Source: Trichobilharzia regenti (Eukaryota; Platyhelminthes; Trematoda; Strigeidida; Schistosomatidae). From it: DNA of 64,000 bases. The DNA lies in the NCBI GenBank assembly GCA_944472135.2, contig OX235264.1, positions 97,536,319 to 97,600,318 on the forward strand, written 5' to 3'. The stretch's first letter is position 1; each line of letters begins with the position of its first letter. Below, piece after piece: positions 41,750 through 53,384 of this stretch. The translations under genes were made by a program, and so were the position numbers. The notes beneath the pieces were generated by a model. It ran no database searches, was not told the DNA's origin, and saw only the letters and a program-made list of their open reading frames with translations.

Positions 41750-44050
41750 ATTCACTTATTTATATTTATTCCTTTCTATGTAGGACACACCCGTTTTACA
41801 GGTATATATAAGTACTACATGAACTATATAAATTTGGTTTATGAGGAAATTACATAGTCGCTGTCCTGTTTGACATTAGTTTGTGGGTACAGTTTGTTAA
41901 CTAGTCATTCGATGGAGCACATTAAGAAATATTGAAATATTGCCTTCGCAATAACCAAAAATCCAAGCATGTATTGGATGGATTACAAATATTTGGATAA
42001 AAAATAAAGCTTAAAGTCAATTCTCCCATATAACTTTGTTGTATACGACACTGTATCTTGTTATTGGTTAATATCCAGATTGAGTATTAATTTGAAATAA
42101 GTGATTTACTCGCGTGGTTTTTTCAACATTTACCATAAGTATCATCAGAAGTCAACTGCATTGAATGCAGATTAATATTGTTTATTGTTAGGCAGATTTG
42201 TTTCACTGCATCCACGTCAGCCAAAACCGCCATTTGTCGCTGCATGGTTGTTCCGTACGAGTAATTTGATTAACACGTAGAAAGCTATTTGTAAGCCATC
42301 TTAGATTATAGACACTGTTTGTATAGGATGATGTAAAGCGTCCTGTTATGGTGGCGGTGGATATTCCAAGGATGCTGAGTCATTGCTTACCAAAACCCTT
42401 AGGGATAATGTATGAGTATGTGACTGCAATTCTTGCTCAGCTTAAGTCTAACTGCAGATTTTCAGAACTTCCACTACAAGTAAAATAGAAGAGAAGAGGC
42501 GAACAGCAAAGAAAAAGTATGTGGAGTCGGACATGTATGTTTGTATTCGTTGTACATTGTAATTTAGCAAACATACATATTCAATTCTGCTAAGCCTTCT
42601 TATGCATCTACGCGACTAGTTTTTTCATAGTTTTTAGAGTGCTGAGGGTTTTGAAGCGCGTTTTTTAGGTGCTGTAGTAAACTGATAGTTGATTTGTTGT
42701 AGGAATAAATAGTTCATTGATATAATCAGTAGGGTGGAACGCTCTGTACAGAGAGCGCTTGAAACTTATAACCGAGGTGCATGTTCTGAATTCTAGGGGC
42801 AGGCTATTCTACATTTTAGAATACATCATTGTGAAGAAGTTTTCGTGGAGTGTTGATTTGAAGGCGAGTTGGGTTATGCACATGGTAAGAGCATTTCTGG
42901 GCGATTTATACCTCCTTTTTGTCTGGGAATGATATTTTTTGTAGGATCTTAAAGAAGAAGAATATGTTTATAATAGGCCGTCTTATCCAAAGTGGGTCAA
43001 GATTTAGAATCGTGCACCGTGAGATGCAGTCTTTCTTTCAGTAGTAGTCGACTAGTTTGAAGGTGAAATATCCTTGGATGCTTTCCATCCTTAGTTTGTC
43101 ACGCGTGCAAATGCTGCTAATAATAAATGGACAGTATTCTAGTAATGGCGCTACACATGCTTTGTACAGAGTTAGCTTGGCTTCATTATCGTGAACCTTC
43201 CTGAGTATGCATCCGAAGAGTATCCTCGACTTTCAAGTCTATAATTCCACTTGCTCAGAGGATGTTCGGTCACTAGAGTACCTCAGGCCTAAGTCAACTA
43301 TGCCTTAAAGTCTGGGTAGATTAGCAGATTGATGTGCAATTTTATGTCTTTTGGGGGTGAGCTGAAGCAGATCCAACCACATTTGTTAAGATTAAATTGT
43401 AGATTCCTTCCGCACAGCATTCTGGAAGTAGCCCAGGTCATCACACCGGAATTTATAAGCTACTTTTTGGTCATCTGCAAAAGTGATTGGTGTACCATGT
43501 AAGAAGCAACTACACATGTCGTTGATATACAGTGTAAATAGGAGGGGCCCAATGACACTACCTTGTGCCACACGAGAAGTGATTGGGCTAGGTTTGTAAG
43601 TTACAGACCCGAGTTTAACTATTTGGGAGCTGTTGTTAACGAATGATTTAAGCCATCCTAATAGTGGGTCACGTATTCCTAAGGAGTTCAGCTTATGTAT
43701 TAGCAGTGAATGGTCGACACAGTCAAATACCCTCGAGATGTCAACGTAGATGACAAGTACTAGTTGCCGTCTGTCACAAATGCTGGTTTCAAAATTGAAG
43801 AAGTCTAGATGGCATGTTAAACAAGATCTGGATTTTCGGAATCCATTTTGGTTCGGACTTATGATGTTGCAGCTAACCACATGCCTAGGTAGGTTATCTC
43901 TAACTAGTCTCTGCATAATTCTAGATGCTATATGTGTGTTACTGAACGGCCTGCAGTTGCTGACTCCTGCTTTTGAGCCAGATTTGTGTTTAGGCGTTAT
44001 AAATGTCGTTTTCCGTACACCCGGGTAAATATCTTATTCTAAAGATATTG
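41750..44050 (-). mobile_element. CR1-type non-LTR retrotransposon relic
   Basis: On the minus strand, RT (43916-43392) is followed by a decayed C-terminal region (43380-42750; L-T-L-Y-K-A-C-V-A-P-L-L-E-Y-C-P around 43180) and a 3' UTR (42200-41750) homologous to 53.46-53.9 and 56.95-57.1 kb. It fills the middle of the inverted-repeat spacer. Its 5' end is truncated near 44050. Confidence 0.65.
43392..43916 (-). pseudogene. CR1-type reverse transcriptase fragment
   Basis: The 174-codon frame reads NQNGFRKSRSCLTCHLDFFN, LVIYVDISRVFDCVDHSLL (motif A), RVAQGSVIGPLLFTLYINDM (motif B) and ITFADDQKVAY (motif C, F for Y). It is open only across the palm. Upstream and downstream frames are broken. 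Confidence 0.75.
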
Positions 44051-46065
44051 TGAATGTCGGTAAAAGTCAAGTCGATTGTAATATTTTTTGTGTTCGCAGA
44101 AATGGAAGTTACGTCATATTATTAGAGTGAATAGGGAGTAATGGACTGATATATAATAATATTCATTTATGTTGCGTATAAACGGGTAAGTTTACAAGAA
44201 ATGCACGCCAGTTTTACAGGCACGATCAGTAATGTCATAAATTACAATCCTGAAGTATCATAAATGAATACTTTTTCAAAAGTTTCAATTAATCAATTAT
44301 TGTACAAGCAATCAGAACAGGTTCTTATAAATGTTAAATTGTAAACCGTTTACTAATGTCACCATTAAAATTGAGCGACAGCCCAAACTTCGTTCCGTTT
44401 CCTACTGATAGTTATGGTCAACCAGTGAACAGCGTATATCTGAGTGAGTGTTATGTCACCACGTGATTGAATGCTATTTCAGGAAGAGAAGGAAATTCTG
44501 CGCAGCTGAAAAATGGTGTAAAATGCAATTATGAACAATACATCATTGGAAGTATATTTACAAGATAAATAATGGAAGAAGAAACTATATAGTACATGAA
44601 ATGATGGTATACATTTGCAATGTTTAGTGCTATCCATATTGGTCTGAGCATGGAAACCATGATGTTTTTGATGAAGATATAGATTTTGTGAAACACCGGT
44701 GGAGTTGTGCTTTTAATCAAAGCAACCAGACTTTGGGCGAGCAACAAATATGAGCAAAGAGCAAGTTTTAGCCTTAATAAAGGCCTAGGTAGTTAAGATC
44801 AGATGGAGTATAATAGTGCGTGAATAAGAGGATTGTGAGGTAGGCAAGTGATATCGAAGTGAGAGTGAATTCAAAGGTCTGGAAAATTATAACCTGCAGA
44901 ACAAGCTGATTCGTAAAATGTCACGAGAATTTCTGCAGGAATAGCATCTTGACAAGAAGCTGAACAGACCGATAGATGGTAGGAGCAAAATCATTTTTAA
45001 AAATTTATAATTTAGATCTGTACAACCCTTATCATTTTTTTGTTTAGGGTTCAGACTAATGTTTAATTCTCGAGCTGTTAAAAAATGCATGTTGCTGTCC
45101 TACAGATCGGAGCGATTCACATTTGTGACCACTACCATATCTGCTGATCAGCACGCGCCACCCTCCCTCCTTTTTGATGTTGAGCTTTGAGGTCATTTTG
45201 CAACAACTGTAGTTGCAGCATTGTATTGCTTTGAGCCCGTTCCAATCAACCAGTTTGCTGTAAATTGATAGCTTTCATGATGAGCGCTTTCCACTAGGTT
45301 ACCAGACACACCGATACCTTAGGACATTCTTAGCAGTATCTGCCTTAATACATGCGTACATATATACAAGTATTTTGTATAAACGCCTAGGAAATTGCGT
45401 TTAGTTTAAGAAGTACAAAGTATAGAAGTAGCTAGTATTACTGCAACTAAGTTACAGTCTATTTAGCAGAGTGAAATGGGTAGTGGAACAATTAGTGATA
45501 AAATTGTTTATAGTGATCCTGAAGAAAACAGCCGGTTAACAGAGCTAGTAATGCTAAATTTTCATGATCGACTTTCATAGGTTCGCATAAGACATTACCA
45601 ATAACTGTCTCATTTGAACTGTCAGTGTTAGTGTCGGATTTTACTGTGTTGGCATTTCTGAGATACATTATATCCGATTAAATGCTAATATTAAAGAAAG
45701 GTGTTGTAAAGCCAGTTTTCTGCCAAATTTTCTGAGGTCTTCAAGGTATAGATAATACCTAAAAGTCTGCTGTGACATATCACAAGCCTGGAAGCACGAC
45801 GGCGCTTAGGCAAAACATATACAAAACATTTTACTTTTAATAGTCTGTGCTTTTGAAGGGTTATGCAGGCAGTGGTATTTGAAAGGTGCATCAGAAGAAA
45901 GTTTTAGGAGTGGTAGGACTGGCCGTGACGTTTTGCTCTAGGTATACCAAAGACGTTCGGTGCTGTAATATCATTATTTCTGAGAGTTCTGCCATCTATC
46001 TAGTCGCCCATCAATATGGGAGCCCTGACATTAGGTTTGCCGTTTGGCAGATAAGGCTGCAGGGC

Positions 46066-46277
46066 CATACTACGTGCGTCAGTGACGCAGCGGTTAGGAC
46101 GCTCGCCGAGTATGCACATGGTCTAGGGCTCGATCCCTGGCCGACGCACTCCTTCACATCGCTAAGCAAGAGATAAAAAATAGTTGGTAAAGAGGAATGG
46201 TTGGGTATGGGGCGGGCAACTCAATCCTGTAAAAATAAACACTGCTACAGAAACTTCCAGCCTCTAGCTTGAAACCC
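46066..46277 (+). mobile_element. tRNA-derived SINE in arm 2
   Basis: The counterpart of the SINE at 34100-34310: B box GGCTCGATCCC near 46126, closing with GGCCGACGCAC, a body with AAACACTGCTACAG, and end CTCTAGCTTGAAACC. Confidence 0.7.
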
Positions 46278-46484
46278 TTTCTTTCACTAGGAACGTGAAT
46301 GTGTGGAAAAACGTGAGACCTCCATCAATCACGTTATACCATGAATACAATTACGTGCATTCTCATACGGGTTTTTCAATAATGCTGTACAAGAGAAAGT
46401 ACAAAGGTCTGCAATATCAGAACGATTTCCTAATTTTAGTGTCCATTTCCCGAAATTCTCCTACAGGCCACTAAGTATTAGATT

Positions 46485-46663
46485 TGTAGCGGTAAATAAT
46501 TCCCCAGAATTATTGACCACAGCAATCACTCATTGGATGCTGACCACCACTGTTTAAGTCGACTTGTTAAGCTGAAGGCTTCCGGTCAAGCATCCCCGCC
46601 ATTTGGTACCTCGTCGTGTCACGTGCACAATCGCTTAGCTAGCTAGTGATCTTGCCCGTGACA
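46485..46663 (+). repeat. 5' LTR of CsRn1-clade element, shortened
   Basis: Starts TGTAGCGGTAAATAATTCCC and ends about GTGACA. It matches the first roughly 150 bp of the 3' LTR, after which about 140 bp of the 3' LTR have no counterpart. Confidence 0.75.
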
Positions 46664-46664
46664 C

Positions 46665-46677
46665 TGGTGAGCCCAAC
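46665..46677 (+). promoter_or_regulatory. primer-binding site
   Basis: TGGTGAGCCCAAC lies directly after the 5' LTR. It is close to the tRNA-Trp-complementary site (TGGTGACCCCAAC type) reported for CsRn1-clade elements. Confidence 0.6.
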
Positions 46678-46731
46678 CGCGAACTTCATCCACGATAAAT
46701 CCGCAGATATCCCCGGTGAGTTCGTTCCATT

Positions 46732-47604
46732 TTGTATTTGTTCTTGTACCATATATTATTCGACATAATTTTCGTCATGAGTGATCTTAGTCCCAAGGTC
46801 ATCCGTATCCGCTCAACTCCTAAAACCATTCAGCTCGTACCATACTGGCCAGATAATGCTGAAACGTGGTTTCTGCTAGCTGAAGCAGATTTTTGTGAGC
46901 ATGGGATAATCGATCAACGTTCACAGTTACTTGCAGTTATTCACGCCCTACCGCGGGAATTCAGCAAGTACGTAACATCACAGATGTTCAGTCCCGAGGT
47001 AAGTAACTCGTACGAGTTGCTCAAAGCATCCCTCCTCAGGAGAAACGTTCTCACGGACCGACAACGTCTAGATGAATTATTTCGTAACATCGAGTTAGGA
47101 GATCAGTCAGCCGTGAGCATGCTGACAAGAATGAAACAAATCGTCGGCCAAAGTCAGTTCGACGAAGGACTATTTAGAGAACTCTTCTTATCCAAGTTGC
47201 CACAGTCTGTACAGACCGTACTTGTGACACTTCAGGGTACTGTAATAGAGGACTTAGCTATTACTGCAGATAGGATTCTAGAGATTACCAAACGGTCTGT
47301 CCCCGAAATATGCTCGATGACTAAGCAGACTTCGAGTAAGGATCCTGCAATGATAGAGTTATGCAACTCCATCCAGCAGATGTTTAGGTCGAACATGTCT
47401 TCCAACTCCTCTGACCGTCGTCCTAAATCTCCTCAACGCAGGAACTCGCGTGGTCGATCTAAGTCCAAACCACGTTCACTGAAAAACCCTGACTGGTGCT
47501 GGTACCACAACACCTATGGCCAAGAAGCGAAGTGTTGCCGTAAGCCTTGTAACTTCGGAAATGTCTCAAAGTCTGCGGGAAACTATCCCGCCGGCACGCG
47601 TTAG
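46732..47604 (+). CDS. CsRn1-clade Gag
   Basis: A 290-codon frame. The more likely start is the internal M-S-D-L-S-P near 46777. It has [19 protein letters not shown] near the N-terminus, a capsid-like middle with [10 protein letters not shown], an [10 protein letters not shown] basic stretch, and at the C-terminus the finger [19 protein letters not shown] (C-X2-H-X9-C-X3-C), the hallmark of CsRn1-clade gag. It overlaps pol, which is in the -1 frame. The frame is intact. Confidence 0.85.
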   Translation: MYLFLYHILFDIIFVMSDLSPKVIRIRSTPKTIQLVPYWPDNAETWFLLAEADFCEHGIIDQRSQLLAVIHALPREFSKYVTSQMFSPEVSNSYELLKASLLRRNVLTDRQRLDELFRNIELGDQSAVSMLTRMKQIVGQSQFDEGLFRELFLSKLPQSVQTVLVTLQGTVIEDLAITADRILEITKRSVPEICSMTKQTSSKDPAMIELCNSIQQMFRSNMSSNSSDRRPKSPQRRNSRGRSKSKPRSLKNPDWCWYHNTYGQEAKCCRKPCNFGNVSKSAGNYPAGTR

Positions 47605-48839
47605 CGGCAACCGTCGCCGGTGGCACTAGCCGCCTACTTTACATCCATGATGTGATAAGCCAGACTCGATACTTAGTCGACACAGGCGCCGAAGTCAGCG
47701 TCCTTCCTGCTACAGCAGCAGATCGACAGAAGGAACCTACCTTCAACTTACAGGCTGCAAATGGAAAACCAATCGCAACCTTTGGTAGGAAATACGTCTA
47801 TCTGAACGTAGGTTTACGCAAACCTATTCGATGGATTTTCCTTCTCGCTGACGTTACAATGCCCATCATTGGCACGGACCTACTTAATCATCATGATTTA
47901 CTCGTAGACGTCCGCCGAAAACGACTGATTGACAATACTACTAGTCTGTCTATCAAAGGCATCACCTACATAGGCCCTAGTTTGTCACCCGTTAAGATAA
48001 AGGCAATTCTTGATCCAACTTTTCAACCTATTGTTGACAAGTATCCGGAACTTAATTGCCCGTCGAACGACCTACCGTGCATAACCAGCAATGTTATGCA
48101 CCACATCATTACCACAGGACAACCTGTGACATCTAAAGCACGACGATTAGCTCCTGACAAACTGAGAATCGCCAGGAATGAATTTGACCATATGCTTACC
48201 CTTGGCATCATTCGACCTTCGAATAGCCCATGGGCATCCCCACTTCATATGGTTCCGAAAAAGGATAGCAACGATTGGCGACCCACCGGTGATTACCGGC
48301 GAGTGAATGCCAAAACAACCCCTGATTGCTACCCGTTGCCTCATATACACGACTTGACGGCAACCTTATCCGGCGCGACTATATTCTCCAAAATCGACTT
48401 GGTTAAAGCGTATAACCAAATCCCGATGGCAACAGAAGACATCCCGAAAACGGCTATCATTACGCCTTTCGGACTTTTTGAATTTCTACGTATGCCATTC
48501 GGTCTTCGGAATGCAGCCCAAACATTCCAACGCTTCATTGACGAAGTATTTCGCGGTCTCGACTTTGTATACGCATACTTAGACGACTGCCTCATTGCCA
48601 GTCCAGACAAGGAAACTCACCTTAGGCACTTGGACTTGGCATTTGACAGGTTACGCCAACATGGTGTTACCATCAATATTCAAAAGTGTCAAATCGGTGT
48701 TGACTCACTCGACTTCCTGGGTCACACTATTGACTGCAAGGGCATTCGCCCACTGGCTACTAAGGTTGAGCCTCCTAAGAAAAACCGTTCTGGACGCACC
48801 GTAAGGTTCCCAGAACATTTGCACACTTATTTGACTTAA
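47604..48839 (+). CDS. CsRn1-clade Pol, deleted: protease and RT fused to the integrase tail
   Basis: The frame is -1 relative to gag and open from about 47580; the usual reading enters by frameshift around 47590-47604. Protease: [13 protein letters not shown] (about 47670-47710). [42 protein letters not shown] (catalytic D), [15 protein letters not shown] and [12 protein letters not shown] (YLDD near 48577). After [13 protein letters not shown] the sequence passes at about 48768 directly to [12 protein letters not shown], which looks like the extreme C-terminus of integrase, then stops. RNase H, the zinc-binding domain and the integrase core are absent. The RT palm is intact, but the protein cannot integrate DNA. 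Confidence 0.8.
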   Translation, partial: AATVAGGTSRLLYIHDVISQTRYLVDTGAEVSVLPATAADRQKEPTFNLQAANGKPIATFGRKYVYLNVGLRKPIRWIFLLADVTMPIIGTDLLNHHDLLVDVRRKRLIDNTTSLSIKGITYIGPSLSPVKIKAILDPTFQPIVDKYPELNCPSNDLPCITSNVMHHIITTGQPVTSKARRLAPDKLRIARNEFDHMLTLGIIRPSNSPWASPLHMVPKKDSNDWRPTGDYRRVNAKTTPDCYPLPHIHDLTATLSGATIFSKIDLVKAYNQIPMATEDIPKTAIITPFGLFEFLRMPFGLRNAAQTFQRFIDEVFRGLDFVYAYLDDCLIASPDKETHLRHLDLAFDRLRQHGVTINIQKCQIGVDSLDFLGHTIDCKGIRPLATKVEPPKKNRSGRTVRFPEHLHTYLT

Positions 48840-49342
48840 CGAAGTCGTGTGATTCACGCAACTCACTCGTTTGTGGTACTAACTATTTTTTTTGACGTAT
48901 AAATTTTTTTTATATACAGTACCACCGAACACAAAAATTTTTTTTCAACAGTTCATGTAACATACACAAAAAAATTAATTAGATGTATTTTTTTTCGATG
49001 TTCTGAACTTAGCATTATTTTACTGTATAGTAAATGCACACAATTTTTTTTAACCAAAAAGCTCATTTCGTACATTTTCCTCGACATGGTTCTTAGCGTT
49101 CTTGTTTTCTTTTCCAGGTGCGACGGGCACTGGACAGGAAACAAACGAAGCACGGAATCCAACGAAAAACAACAACCAGGAAGCTATGTACAAACACCCT
49201 ATTAGCATAGGCAGACAAACCAGTAGGCATACGACCAAGCCGCTCGGAAGATTTTTTTCACCCGAAAGGGAACCATCGAGTTTTTTTACTTCCGGCTGGT
49301 TCTGTCTTAGGGTCCTCACGACCCCACTAGGGGGGAGTGAGC
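48840..49342 (+). other. 3' non-coding region with polypurine tract
   Basis: Several runs of seven to nine T are spaced through 48884-49052 and again at 49253 and 49281. It ends with AGGGGGGAGTGAGC (49329-49342), the polypurine tract immediately before the 3' LTR. Confidence 0.6.
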
Positions 49343-49663
49343 TGTAGCGGTAAATAATTCCCCAAAATTATTGACCACAGCAATCACTCATTGGATGCTG
49401 ACCACCACTGTTTAAGTCGACTTGTTTAGCTGAAGGCTTCCGGTCAAGCATCCCCGCCATTTGGTACCTCGTCGTGTCACGTGCACGATCACTAGCTAGC
49501 TAAGCGTTCGTCTAACGGCTTGTTTTGGTTCTTAAATATATCGCTTGGTTTGGACGATCAATTATTGGCTTTTGCTTTGTCTTTGGTACGCGAGAATAAA
49601 TTAATTAGAAGTTGTTGAACGAGATATCACGTCAAACCCTTTAAACTCCGTCAACCTTTAGTT
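49343..49663 (+). repeat. 3' LTR of CsRn1-clade element
   Basis: It starts TGTAGCGGTAAATAATTCCC and runs about 320 bp to the point (before TTTAGTTTCC) where arm sequence resumes. The right end is set by comparison with arm 1 (33895), with an uncertainty of a few bases. Confidence 0.75.
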
Positions 49664-51599
49664 TCCATTTTTATTCGTATCAACTTTACAAGAAACAATC
49701 GTTTCTGACTTCTATTATGATCCTCATGGACCGCCAGGTTTCAGTTTCTTTATAATGGTTGTTTTCATTCATAAGGCATACACGCCACGCAATATTTCTG
49801 CTATAAGGTATCTCAACAGTTTTTAAACAAGTAAAAGGCTCAGCAGTATACTTCGATCTCTGGGTATAAGATACTCATTTAATATGTCTATGCTTGTCAG
49901 CAACGCCGGAATTTTTTTCTCGTAATGGGTCGATATGGAATAGAAAGTTGGTGATGATGCAGCTTTCAGAAGAGCTACCCAGTAAAAATCCCTCTTTCTT
50001 AATTCCTGCGTTGTTTGAGTAATCAGAAAGGTAATTGCAAATGAAAGGGCTCTTCGTCACCCCCGAAGGATGCTTCGCATATTAATCAAAGAACTGAGTG
50101 TGCTTATGTGTGAAATAAGAAGTAGACACATTATGAAAAGTACAAGGGGCTTGACTGACTAGGAGAGCGTGAAGCTTTTTTAGAAGGAAAGATTGTATTG
50201 ACTAAATTCATTCTCGCTCGAATGTTTATGGCGAGTAGTTGATCTCACATCCTAGATTGCATCTTACGTATCGGCAGCCAAAATATGCCAGTAAATGACC
50301 TCAAAGTCCGCAAAGAAAAGTGGATTCTATGCATTGGTCAATCTTATCAAATTTTGAACCAGTGCAGTTCTCTACCGGTTCACTTTGTTCCGGTGTATCG
50401 ATTCACTCAAATATAGGTTGTGAGGCCAAAGATTAGAGAATTGGAGGATTTAAAATGGTTTAAATATTACCCCACGCGGTAAGCTGGGTCCATAAGTTGT
50501 GGATTCATTGGACACAAGTTCTGCACAATTTTCAAAGATATGCTCTACATTTTGGGTGTAAGTTTTATTACTGTCTTTGGTTTTTATTAAGAATAGACCA
50601 TTCTTGTAGCATCTTAAGTGAAAATTCCAGGTTTTATAAGTATACATGTTGGATATAATCACTTAGTAATATTTTTGGCATAGGCTTACCATATCAAAGG
50701 AGGGTAGTGATGACACTGCAATTGTGTGTTAGGACATTACAAGTATGTGGAGCACATGTGCAGCTTAAAGTCTACTTATCCACCAATTTTTTTCCGTGAA
50801 TATTTCCAACCTACCGAAAGAATAGCAGTGTCATGTTTGATTTGTTCACATACTCTAGTAAAAATGTGTGAGATACGTGCTTTGCGACTTGTATTCTTGA
50901 GCAAGGCAGACGTCACATCGAATCAATACAGTTATTTTTAATCTATAGCCACTGGGCCAAATGGTTATTCTATGGTATCGACGACCTAAAGGATACTCAA
51001 TACTGTTAGGTTTCTTCTGTAATGATATGACTTTTACTAGTTCATAAATGAGTATTATGCAGTCGGGGTAACGTTGCACACTTTTGTACAGTTTTCGCGT
51101 GCCACCTCCTGACAGAGTAGTTCGTAAAGCGAGCTAGTGTTCCAAAACTGTCATTGTTGGCTTACATAAAAGAATAATTTCGTTCGATAAATCAAACCGG
51201 AATACAATATTTTTTGTATATCAGTAATAGTGATGAGCGAGTGACATAGCGTCATTGTGTAACATATCACATAAAATTGTACTGTTATACAATTGTACCC
51301 TTCCACAATACTCTCATCCTATTCTGACATCAAAGTTAGCGATTGTGATTGTCTTTGAATTCAAAAGCTATTCTTTAGATTTTGTACTCATAAGTTTAGT
51401 TCGTCATATTTCAGGGTGGCCTACTATTCTGCACTGACTTCCGTCTGCTACTTGATTTCTAGACATCTGCAGTTGTAGTGTGGATTCGCAGATGAACGCT
51501 ACACTAAAATGCTAGTGGTTGTGTAGCCGCCATTTACTAGAGTGACTTGTATAATTTCATAGCAATCTTGCTTTCATCTTAATGAAACGTACAGTTCGC

Positions 51600-51830
51600 A
51601 CAAATTATCATACATAAGTTAAAAGCATGTTTTATATTACTGGGATTAACATTTACCAAGTGTACGTATAATCTCCAGCGTACATGTAAAAATGTTTTGC
51701 TATCAACTGTAAAATATGACTGAATAATATGGTTCTGTTTCCGTATCAATTTGATGATGCCTGTAACCTGGCGTTCCTCATGTACTGTAATATGAGAATG
51801 AATTTATTTATTTATAACTCACTCACCTCT
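51600..51830 (+). mobile_element. CR1-type 3' end at outer edge of arm 2
   Basis: 51600-51800 is homologous to 57105-57310, the end of the complete CR1-type element: TACTGGGATTAACATTTACC, then GATGATGCCTGTAACCTGGC and an (ATTT)n tail. It shows that the outer border of the inverted repeat falls inside an element's 3' end. After it, 51831-52058 is unidentified. Confidence 0.6.
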
Positions 51831-52058
51831 ATCGGTCACAGTATCATTGCTCATTCGCTTATATTATTCCTAATTTCTACGAATACACCACACAAGTGCT
51901 TGTGTAACCTCCTGAGTTATGCTGTGCATGAATAACCTGCATTTCTTTGTTTCAGAGGCCTATATTTCTCCACTCCTTAATTCTATTGAGAAGAGACGTG
52001 ATGGCATTTAATGACGACAAGTCATGACATCTGTGGTATTTTATTGAGTGCTTTCGTA

Positions 52059-52416
52059 TTGTCAGCCACGTCTCGTAAACCGTTAATGCCCAGCTCTCGC
52101 TACGCTCGGGCTCACGCTCTCGCTTGAAGTTGTTCAGAAACGCTTAGTAACAACGGACTAAAACCCAAAACACAAATTGTTGACTCGAAGATTCTTTATT
52201 GTAACACCAACATATAAATGATATATGACTAAGGTCTGTGAACAAATATTACAATAATAAATCACAATATTACTTCTGACGGTTGTCTCCTGACTTCTTT
52301 CTCAACAGCGACCGATGAGACGATGACTGTCGTATTGATGCCTCCGCGAAAATTGGGGAAGTTGGTTTTGAGCAAACAACCACGAATTGATCGTTCAATC
52401 TTCAACTACACTGACA
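52059..52416 (-). mobile_element. solo LTR of the BEL/Pao family
   Basis: 358 bp, TGTCA...TGACA, with target duplication CGTAT on both sides (52054-52058, 52417-52421). It aligns throughout with the LTRs of copies 1 and 2, sharing features of each (ACAAATTGTTGACTCGAAG as in copy 2). A solo LTR indicates LTR-LTR recombination. The orientation is that of copies 1 and 2 (gag on the minus strand). Confidence 0.9.
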
Positions 52417-53380
52417 CGTATACTTCTTCTAAAGGATGTCGGAATATAATCGCTCTTAGGGAATTTGAATCTAAGAATCTTCTCAGGTGCAATGACGTCA
52501 TGAATTTAATTAATTTTCTGATAAATGTTGTTAGGAATTGTCTATAAGAACTCGTTCGAAAGGTACGAGTCTTAATTAGAATATCTAATTAGGTGCTGAT
52601 ACAAGTCCCGGTCAGCATGTGTGTACAACCTCGTAGGTATCTGGTCAGTTTCATCTCAGCGTTTTGTTTCAGGAAACATGTCAAAAAACACCACTATTTT
52701 ATGGTTACTTCCTGGAAGCGAAGTTGCTGTCATTACAAAGAAGAAAGTCATGTAAGACGAGAGAGGAAAAAGAAAAGGAGAGTTAACAGTACCCTGAGGA
52801 ACACCACCTTCAGCAAGCAAGGCGAAAGATTTACCCTAATATACAGCATGCTGCATTCCATTTGACAAATGATAATGCAACCAATCAACTGCCCAAGGAT
52901 CGTGTTTGCACGACCGAAACCTTAATCAACTAATGCCATCTAGGTTCTGAGCCAGCAACAGCGGCATATGCTGAATGATTGAAAGCTTGGAACAAAAGTG
53001 ACAAAGCACAAAAAACACTTGCAAAGTAGGAGATGAGCTCCGGGTGGAAGAAGAGATACGAAGAGGTATCTATTTTTCATTTAGCAAAGAACAAGATTAA
53101 GAACTAAGCTTATCATTTGTTGACATTTCGAAGACCATTATTCAGTATTTCGCATTATATATGCCTAGATTGTATCATTCTGCCTGCCTTTCAGCATGCC
53201 TACGCATGCCCCACACACAGGTAGAGACATTAAAATAAATGGAAGTTTAACGAGCGAAAATTTGAGGGAGAATAAATAGTGAAAAGGAAAAATATGAGTT
53301 GAATATATGACTATGATTCGACAGAAAGAATGCATCTGTGACGTTAAAAAGGATTTATTATAATAATACATTCTCATTTT
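52417..53380 (-). pseudogene. unidentified sequence with a non-LTR RT fragment
   Basis: About 52960-52780 on the minus strand gives D-W-L-H-Y-H-L-S-N-G-M then G-G-V-P-Q-G-T-V, RT motif B of a non-LTR element different from the CR1 copies nearby. The remaining sequence shows nothing I can name. Confidence 0.45.
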
Positions 53381-53384
53381 CTAC

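Larger units (their letters stand above)
46485..49665 (+). mobile_element. CsRn1-clade Ty3/gypsy LTR retrotransposon, internal deletion derivative
   Basis: The 5' LTR (46485-46663), primer-binding site, gag (46732-47604), protease-RT (to 48839), 3' non-coding region and 3' LTR (49343 to about 49663) are all in order. RNase H and most of integrase are missing. The clade is indicated by the gag C-H-C-C finger and by the TGGTGAGCCCAAC site, which resembles the tRNA-Trp-type site of CsRn1/Boudicca elements. The LTR starts differ at few positions, but the 5' LTR lacks about 140 bp found in the 3' one. The target duplication is not exact by eye (TTAG-like). Confidence 0.85.
44165..51775 (-). repeat. 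arm 2 of large inverted repeat
   Basis: Reverse complement of arm 1. Interrupted by the CsRn1-clade element at 46485-49665, which is absent from arm 1 (empty site near 33895). The empty site of the BEL/Pao insertion is at about 44585. Beyond 51775 the two arms diverge within a few bases, at GCGTTCCTCATG here versus TGAAGGAACGC in arm 1. Confidence 0.9.

Noticed and set aside
45886..46176. 96-codon ORF identical in both inverted-repeat arms
   Set aside because: It spans the tRNA-like SINE head and flank. Identity between arms reflects the recent duplication, not coding constraint.
52323..52547. 74-codon ORF
   Set aside because: It begins in the solo LTR and reads out into the flank. The same LTR-derived peptide shadow occurs at all LTR copies.
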